Below are positions 11,510-64,000 of a stretch of DNA of 64,000 nt, one piece after another. Below the pieces are notes generated by a model. That model was not told the origin of the DNA. It ran no database searches and saw only the letters and a program-made list of their open reading frames with translations. The stretch is from assembly GCF_034702125.1 (NCBI RefSeq), contig NC_085857.1, positions 57,176,426-57,240,425 of the forward strand, given 5' to 3'. The position numbers were made by a program, and so were the translations under genes. Every line of letters starts with the position of its first letter. The stretch's first letter is position 1. The DNA is from Engraulis encrasicolus. Its lineage: Eukaryota; Chordata; Actinopteri; Clupeiformes; Engraulidae.

Positions 11510-12720
11510 ATCCTATGTCTACGCCACTGGATGCTACTTATACATATTCCTGCTTGAGCAATGGAATTCAGAGTTGTGACAACCGGGGTGTTCTCAGTTC
11601 CAGAATGAAATTAGTACGAGGGGATGGTAAAACCCAGGGGGACTAAAGCCTGCTTCAAATGCATTGAGAATCACAGGTGTCTCACGTCCCATGAAAAAGG
11701 CCAAAGAAGACAGAAAAAGTTGTTACAAAAAAAGAACTACATGCTGTTTTTTTCATAATACGAAGTGAACTACAGATTACTTATCATAATGTTATATATA
11801 TTTTTTTAATCATGTGACGGGACACTCGTCTCTCTCATCAGAAGCACTACAGATCACTACGGCAATGACGGTAGCTAGCTAACAAACAAAAACCCAAAGC
11901 TAACTAGCTACAGTAGCTAACAAACAAAAACAAAAACAGAAGATGCACTACAAACCGTTTAGCCTACATAATACATCCAGCCATACACAAGAAAAGAGTA
12001 AAATATACCAATTTCCCCATAATATTCATTTCCGTCGAAAGATTGTCTTAGTTGTCAGTTGAGTAATACAGGTTGACCAGCCAGGCTTTAAGGTAGCGTA
12101 TGGAACACTTGACGTCCAACATTCCTGTTTGGCTGAGAAAAAGAAAGCGAAGGCAGCAAAGCTATGGCTATGTCGTGTAGCAGCCACACCGGCAGAGCGT
12201 CAGTTATGTCATAAAAGTCTTCCACTTGGTTACACACAGGGGGGACGAAGGGGTCAGTTTTCCCGGGACCAGAGAGAGAGGGGGCCCAGAATTGGGTTTT
12301 CATTGCAATGTATGTATTGGATGCGGGGCCCTTTCAGATGACTTTCCCTGGCCACAGCGGCCTGTAAACGGTCCTGGCTCCACATCTGCTGATGTGATGC
12401 TGTTAGGTTCAGACTGACAGACTGCTGCTTTTTGCTGCCAAGAGCTCACCGTTTGAAACAAGCATTTTGAGCGCTGTTACCCACCTCGGTCAAAAACATG
12501 CAAGCACAAGTAAGTCCAACCCTTTTCAATTAAAACCCATCCTTTTCCCCCATAATGAGTTCTTGCTTCCTTCTTGCGTTTTGGAGGAGGAGAAGAAAAA
12601 AAAAAAGAGTGTGTGTGAAATGGCCTTTATGCAGTAAAATCAGACTGCAGAGCCAGAGACAGTCCGTTTCATCTGGGGCATTGTTGCTGACCACCAAGCC
12701 ACTCAGTAGGTCTTAATTAG
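11510..12720. other. Non-coding downstream region, nothing recognised
   Basis: The region holds AACAAACAAAAAC-type simple stretches (11880-11940) and short spurious frames. No conserved motif or splice-linked exon was found. Confidence 0.35.
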
Positions 12721-12724
12721 AAGC

Positions 12725-12730
12725 TTTATT
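12725..12730 (-). promoter_or_regulatory. Candidate poly(A) signal of the zinc-finger gene
   Basis: TTTATT on the plus strand reads AATAAA on the minus strand, about 680 bases past the stop codon at 13412. A SINE lies between, so nearer non-canonical signals are possible. Confidence 0.3.
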
Positions 12731-12975
12731 AGCAATGATGCTGTCGAGAAACGCACCACTACAGCAGCAGCCTCAAAAATCAACGGAGTTGTGCCGACTG
12801 TCTATTCAATATTAAAACAAAAAAACCTGTTAACTCTATTGTTTTTTTAAAAGTACTTAATTTCATGTTTTTTTAGGGGAAATTGAGAATATTGAGATGT
12901 ATATCATGTATTGAGATATAGAAAAATATATTGACTTTTTTTTGCGCCATACCGCCCAGCCCTGACGTTTGACAT

Positions 12976-13208
12976 TTCATAATATTACACTCAGCTGATG
13001 CTTTTTTCCCAAAGCGACTTACAGGTTATTTTACAGGGTATTGGTTACAGCCGCTGGAGCCGCAGTGTGGGGTAAGGTACCTTGCTCAGGGGCACTTCAG
13101 TCATGGAGGGAGGGAGGGAGGAAGGGATTGGTAAGGGTGGGGATTGAACCTGCAACCCTGTAATGTTCAGTCCAACTCCCTAACAATTACACCACACCAC
13201 AGCTGCCA
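12976..13208 (-). mobile_element. tRNA-derived SINE, copy 2
   Basis: AAAGCGACTTACAG, TTACAGGGTATTGGTTACAG, GGTACCTTGCTCAGGGGCAC and the degenerate head GGGATTGAACCTGCAACCC. It has a local (GGAG)n expansion. It lies just past the stop of the minus-strand zinc-finger gene and is probably in its 3' UTR. Confidence 0.8.
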
Positions 13209-13411
13209 AAGTTTTCCTGTGTATCTGTTAAGTACCAGTTTTCTGGTAAACAATGAAATGTCTCGTTCAGCGTCCAACAGCATTTGCATGTTATGTGGGG
13301 GAAAAAAACAGACGATCTGGGTCAATCTCAAAAGACACTTTAGATTGCGTTTGTTTGCAAAGGCCTTTTTCCTACAGATAGGTGTACGTGGTTTACTGAT
13401 TTGGGATTTCC

Positions 13412-36235
<22,824 letters not shown>

Positions 36236-36843
36236 GATTCGAAAAACACGGCTGCTCTCCCCGCTCCCAATGTCTGCAACAACCGTCCTGTTGGGCCTAA
36301 CTCCACGGATTGGGTACTAGCACATCTTAACGAACCATAGATGGCGTTTACTTAGCCCCTCTACTATCCACCAGTGTTGCTGCGGGCGTGTTTAATCATC
36401 TAGTGCGTCGTCTACACCGTAGAAAACCCGACTGTTAGCTTGGCTTTCCTCTGGATAAAAGACTCGGAGGAACGCGGGGAGGTGCGTGAAGTCAGCCACG
36501 CTACGCGTTCCAAGATGGCCGCTACTCGGTGGCGTTTTCCAAAATAAAAGTCATTCGCAAGGCTTGTTCTTTCTGTCTTGGAATAATCCCAGTATGCCCA
36601 ACTCAAAATAGGTTAATTTCCATTCCCTTCATGAAAGAGGTAGCACATTACACCGACCACCTTCTTCCTTATGGAAAAAAACCTGTTCATTAAAAAAAAG
36701 TAGATGCCGTGACTTGGAATAATAGTTTCAAAAAAGGGCAGGGGGTGAACTAAGAAGCTGGTTCAGGGGCCTATACTCAGAAGCTGGTTCAGGATTAAAC
36801 CAGTTTACATTGAGTGACTGCAGAAAGCATTATCTGGGTGAAA
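36236..36843. promoter_or_regulatory. Probable bidirectional promoter between the zinc-finger and THAP genes
   Basis: 608 bp separate the two divergent start codons. The part next to the zinc-finger gene (to about 36540) is CpG-rich. CAAGATGGCCG at 36511-36521 and GATGGCG at 36341 resemble YY1 sites, common in TATA-less promoters. No TATA box is obvious. AGAAGCTGGTTCAGG is repeated near 36755 and 36780, probably a repeat end. Transcription starts are not visible. Confidence 0.5.
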
Positions 36844-59462
<22,619 letters not shown>

Positions 59463-59681
59463 ACTTTGCTGAGCAGGCCTGAGGAAGGTCCCAGTCAGAA
59501 CTTTATATCATGTTCTAGAACTGACCATAGTTCCGGAACATCAAAAAACCTTGGAACTACTGAAATTTCCGGAACATCTTACTCTGAGTCTTCAGGGTTG
59601 CAAAAATGTGTATTCCAGAACAACAGAACATTCCACTATGATTCTATTTTCCAGAATCGCCCAAAGTTCTGGGAAATCTGA
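59463..59681 (+). other. In-frame open extension after the THAP gene stop
   Basis: After TAG at 59460 the same frame remains open for 72 codons to a TGA at 59679. It contains SCSRTDHSSGTSKNLGTTE, a repeat of the pre-stop SRTDQSSGTSE. It looks like a formerly longer C-terminus or a readthrough extension. Confidence 0.6.
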
Positions 59682-59689
59682 ACTGACAG

Positions 59690-60556
59690 ATTTAAGAATC
59701 TTGGAACATCAACATTTGATGGTTTAAGGCCAAGTTGGGTTTGTCAGATATCAAAATAACTATTAACTGATTACTGTTACCAAACACATATAACCAAGTT
59801 GGGGTTTGCTGACGAGCTTCAAGTGTTTTTTTTCACATTACTGACTGTTTCACCATAACATGCCAGCCTGTAGTCAGATAACTGTTCTCAAAATAACTGT
59901 TGACTGACTACTGTTATCAAAACCGTTGCCTATTGCTGATGGGCATGTGCAAATATTTGGCAAAGTGTGTGTGTGTGTGTGTGTGTCACAATAATGTGTA
60001 TGACTGATTGTTCTGAATCGTGCGTGCATGCGTGTCTCGTCACAATGTCGTATGGCTGTAGCCAGCCTAGTCACATGATAACTGTTATCAGTTCAGAGCT
60101 GTTTGTAAAATGGCTGTCAACTACTTATTTTCATGTTTTACAGTATTTTTATTATTTCGTAAGGAGTATATACGTTATGGAAAAATATATTATGCTCTTT
60201 TAGTTGTCAGTGTTGCATTATTCTGCATTCTCGTTTTTTTTTTTTGTCTTGGTCATATTGTTACGTTTCATGTTTTTCAGAGTATTTAGGATATCCTGTA
60301 AAGAGTTTATACTGCACATGTCATACTACTGCTGCCTATCCATTACATAATGTCTGTTATTGGAAATCATGCTGCTATTTGCCGTGCCTATTCATTAGCT
60401 CTCGACAGGTTGATTGCCTCCATCCGCCTTTTTGTATCAAGAATCTTGCGTTCACTTTTTTTGGCATGCTTTTTTCAATCCCTTTTCTGACATTATTTTT
60501 TTATATATTAGTATATGCTGTATGTTATAGAAAACACATTATGGCCTTTTAGTTGT
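59690..60556. other. Probable 3' UTR and diverged local repeats
   Basis: CAAAATAACT-TTRACTGA-TACTGTTA is repeated near 59752 and 59890. GAGTATATA-GTTATGGAAAA and TATGGCTTTT-like text recurs near 60165, 60515 and 62100. A short GT run lies at 59966-59986. No canonical AATAAA was seen near the stop. Confidence 0.45.
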
Positions 60557-60631
60557 TTAAAGGAACAGACCACCGCAATTTCATACTTGAATATGTTCTT
60601 CTCAGAGGTGAGACGAGATGATACGTCTATG

Positions 60632-60923
60632 GGTGCATCCCAATATGTGTCCTTGCCTCCTCCACTTGTGCTTGTCTCCTCGTCCCGCCTCCTGGCCCCT
60701 CCTCCGTGGAGAAAACGATAAAGTTTCCCAGCTGTCAGCCTCGCCACAACAACTTTTGAGGGACTGTTTTTCATTCACCGTCCCAATTGCAAATGAGAAA
60801 AAGACTTTACAATTGAGCTTTTGCAAGATATTGAAATATAATGCTGTTGTCAGTGATGTCATCATGACAAGAAGCAAGTGGAGGAGGCAAGTGGAGGAGG
60901 CAAGGTCACATATTGGGATGCAC
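60632..60923. mobile_element. MITE family M1, copy 6, nested in the Kolobok terminal repeat
   Basis: Ends GGTGCATCCCAATATG and CATATTGGGATGCAC. The 6-bp flank TCTATG lies at 60626-60631 and 60924-60929. The other Kolobok end carries the uninterrupted site CGTCTATGTCCGAG (complement), so the junctions are certain. Confidence 0.9.
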
Positions 60924-61304
60924 TCTATGTCCGAGCGCTGTGCGACCTCCCAGTCAGCCAGACGCGCTGCCACACCTGCTAGCATTTGTGGCTAGGCCCA
61001 GTATTGCTACCAGTATGTTTCGGGGCTGTAGTTAGATGTGACCAAAGTCTTCCACGTTTTTCCTGTTAACGTAGGTTTATATGACCAGTAACATGAAACA
61101 AAGCTTGGTTACGCAAATTCAAACGAGGCTTTCTCTATGCTGTGGAAAGTGTGTACTATAAACGCAGGCGTAGTAATACTTTCTGTGCGCTTCGACAGCG
61201 CATTGATACTTTCACTTCTGATTTTTACCCCTCCTCCCCATCCCCCGCCCCTCACCCACTAACTTCCACCATAACACAGCCAACGTGAGAAACTTCAGTG
61301 GTCT

Positions 61305-61626
61305 ATGGAGGAGTTAGCAAGCTATAATCAAAGAACATCAGCAATGGTTTTAACGTGCATCGTGCCGGGTTGTGGCAACAAACCCAGGGTTTACAGCCCC
61401 GTGGTGTTTCACACCATTCCAATTCATTACAAACGGCGGAGAGTTTGGCTGGCAGCTTTAGAGTTGGACATATCAACTCCGTTGGATGTTGTGAGGACCT
61501 GGAGAGTGTGCTCCGAACATTTCACAGATGAGGACTACACCGAGACTGGAAAACGGCTAAAAGACACTGCTACACCGTCAATCCAGAAATTGCGCATCCA
61601 ATACAGAGAGGCTCCGGTCAACATTG
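61305..61626 (+). CDS. THAP-domain exon of the Kolobok element
   Basis: Open from ATG 61305 (MEELASYNQRTSAMVLTCIV). The THAP core runs from C-x4-C (CIVPGC) through VWLAALELDISTPLDVV and WRVCSEHFTDEDY to KDTATPSIQKL, which replaces the AVPTIF-type end. The donor AACATT|GTAAGT at 61627 suggests a spliced transcript, but no further exon precedes the right terminal repeat. If translated through the intron it would end at 61694 with 129 residues. It would be a DNA-binding THAP protein without a transposase core. Confidence 0.75.
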
Positions 61627-61960
61627 TAAGTAGGCCCCCCTATCCTTTCTGCACTTCATTTTTGGGAAGTGAAGCTTACTTTAGTGTTGTCTGACGGCGT
61701 TGTATAGCCTAGCAATATGATAGGCTAGTGTGTTTGACGCTTCAATCCGTTATGATGTTGTTGAACAGACTTTCAACTTTGTTAATTGAAAAGCTCAAAC
61801 ATACTGGTAGCAATACTGGGCCTAGCCACAAATGCTAGCAGGTGTGGCAGCGCGTCTGGCTGACTGGGAGGTCGCACAGCGCTCGGACATAGACGTATCA
61901 TCTCGTCTCACCTCTGAGAAGAACAATCAAGTATGAAATTGCGGTGGTCTGTTCCTTTAA

Positions 61961-63990
61961 TTTGTTTCATTTGTACTGAAACTGAGGGGAAGTTCCTTAA
62001 ATATTCTTCCTGGTGATGGAGAAAAGCATATAGATCTATACTGTCTTTATTTTGCATTTTGTTTTACTTGTTTTTACAGAGTATTTTAAATAACTTGGAT
62101 GGAGTATATGGAAAACCATTATGGCTTTTGTAAGTTGTCAATGTTTTATTTGTTCTGAAATGGGCTTACTCGATACACTTTTCCGTAAAATATCCGACCT
62201 GGGAGCAAGACAACCAAATGTCCAGATACAAAGAAAAAAAGCTTCAAAAACATTTTTTTCTGCTCAGCGTCACCGATTTTTTAAAGTGGGGGCAGAAAGT
62301 CCTGGTTAAAGCCTTTTATCTTTAAAATACCTAAAATACCACTGATGTGTCTGAAAAGCATCTTCCCTGCTGTCCATTTGTGTTCGTTCTGACTCAATAC
62401 ACTTTTCTATAAGTTATCTTGACCACTAATGTGTGTGATTTTATTTCAGTGACTCTGACTCTCTAACTCTGACTACTGTTTACAATGCACAGCGTCTGGT
62501 GCTTGTATTTCCATTTCCTTCACCCCAAAGGAGAACAATCACACATACAATACTTTGGTTGGCATGAAAAGGTTGGTGTCCCATCAACATTACTTACAGA
62601 ATTAGGAGACTGTTGACCAAAGAGGCTTGAGACAAGAGGGCTTACTCACGTCATAACAGCGTAGTAGGAAATGATGGCGAGGGGAGTACGGAAATGTTAT
62701 TCACTGTGGAACAGGTCATAGGACAGCGTGAATGTCTGTCAGCTGTCCTTAATTACCCCCAGCAATTACTGCTGACCAACAGCTGCCGTTAATTGGCCAC
62801 AAATTATCCATCATGGTGTCGCCCCCACTGACCATGTGCAAGGGAGTACGAAAATTGTATCCATCGCACCCACTGACCAATGACCATGCTCATGGGAGTT
62901 AATTTTCCATCCACTAGTGTCCTCAGGCAACGCCCCCGTACTACACCGTGGCCAATGCATTTCCCCCCTAGAGATTGTTCTTCTCTGTCGAATTTCTTTG
63001 CTGTTGACCAAACTCTTCTACTGAACTGAATGCCACATTTCCTCCGTATCATTGTCAACATGGCCGCCGTTTAGTGCGTGCATGCAGTGTCCATCATTCA
63101 AGCACTGCATTTGTTGCTGCATTGTTAGGGGATCATCCTGGCACTTTCAGTGCATTGGCTCAACCGAAATTTTCAGCGTGAGCGCCCTAGGCACTGAAAA
63201 ACAGTGCCCGAAGTGCACAAGTGGGTGATTTGAGACACAGCCATTGACTTTTTATTGCAGGAACCATTTTTCCAGCTTGCAGGAACTGTTTTCAGACCCT
63301 ATAAGGGCATTTGGACCGTGATAAAATTAGACACTAAATTATACACTAATCTGTAATTGCGCATTCACTCTCTCCACTTCCGCTCATGCAGTTAGAAAGT
63401 TGTTCACGCACCTTTAAGTACTTGCAACAATGTTCAAATGGCTCGGAATGACAATCAAATATCAAATACTGTCGGAATGGCGGTTGCCCCCCCCCCCCCC
63501 AGCCAACTCAAACAATAATATTTACTTTTTTTCTACATTGCACTCTAGATTTTTCGCCATTGTATTCAAACAAAGCTTTAAGGGCCCACAATCGCCTATT
63601 CTTTGGCATAGTTTTGTTGTTTTAGTTGTTTTATTTCACATATTCATTAGCTACATTTGTTATAATAAATAAAACTTGTTTAGCTGAGATTTTTGCTTTG
63701 GCTCAACTTACCCCAAGTATAATTTTTATTTGAAAAGGGAATATTATTTTAACCATGAAAGTTTATCAATTAGTTTTTGCTCTAATAGTTACAAGACACT
63801 TTGAAATTTGGTATGATGTGAAGATTTTAAACACGCCTTTATCACTTGGCTGTGGCGAAAAATGTAAAATGTAAAAATGTAAAAAATATAAAAAGTGGCT
63901 CAACTTACCCCGGTCTCCCCTATGTCCCGTCATTATCGCTCTGGTTGCTCAGGAAAATGCTTTGCATAGCAACCATTGCTATGCAACATT
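61961..63990. other. Right flank, non-coding
   Basis: Nothing coding is recognised. GGGAGTACG-AAAT-TAT occurs near 62681 and 62842. 63690-63925 carries GGCTCAACTTACCCC twice in direct orientation and ends CCGGTCTCCCCTA, like a common fish element end. A C-run lies at 63487-63500. Confidence 0.4.
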
Positions 63991-64000
63991 GAATTTTGAG

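Larger units (their letters stand above)
60561..61956 (+). mobile_element. Kolobok-type element retaining only a THAP exon
   Basis: Starts AGGAACAGACCACCGCAATT and ends GCGGTGGTCTGTTCCT. TTAA lies at 60557-60560 and 61957-61960. The inverted ends are long: 61799-61956 matches 60561-60631 plus 60930-61012 once the nested MITE (60632-60923) is removed, about 155 bp. TTAA duplications plus a THAP protein point to Kolobok rather than P (8-bp duplication). Only THAP coding sequence remains between the ends. Confidence 0.82.

Overview
The window is vertebrate DNA, almost certainly from a teleost fish. It carries tRNA-derived SINEs with an L2-like tail, an L2-type LINE, and piggyBac, Kolobok, hAT and Tc1 relics. 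It is dense in (CA)n, (GATA)n and (CT)n microsatellites. Genes have many small exons with GT-AG introns. No prokaryotic organisation is present. The species cannot be named from the sequence alone.

Two multi-exon genes fill the middle and are arranged head to head. On the minus strand (36235 down to 13412), 14 exons join with consistent splice phases into an 884-codon C2H2 protein. It has an acidic N-terminus, about 22 zinc fingers, one degenerate finger and a poly-Ala tail. On the plus strand (36844 to 59462), 12 exons join into an 815-residue protein: a THAP domain, a Cys-rich zinc ribbon, a long Glu-rich segment, and six C2H2 fingers. The two start codons are 608 bp apart, so the genes probably share a bidirectional promoter. 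Both products look like nuclear DNA-binding proteins. The second looks like a fusion of a THAP-type transposase N-terminus with host zinc fingers.

Left flank (1-13.4 kb): a decayed copy of a multicopy fish gene family, a piggyBac relic abutting a Kolobok end at one TTAA, a ~165-bp satellite rich in AGGTCA half-sites, a broken ZMYM1/hAT-like gene start, and an L2 reverse-transcriptase fragment. Right flank (59.5-64 kb): the plus-gene 3' end, then a Kolobok element that retains only its THAP exon and has a MITE nested in one terminal repeat.

Two patterns stand out. First, short tandem duplications repeatedly copy exon/intron boundaries in both genes, and microsatellites sit directly on splice sites. 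Second, the last intron of the minus-strand gene is a hAT MITE insertion whose 8-bp target duplication supplies both splice sites. Introns hold many transposons with readable target-site duplications, nested insertions and palindromes.

All gene models come from reading frames, splice consensus and phase consistency only. No transcript or database evidence was available.
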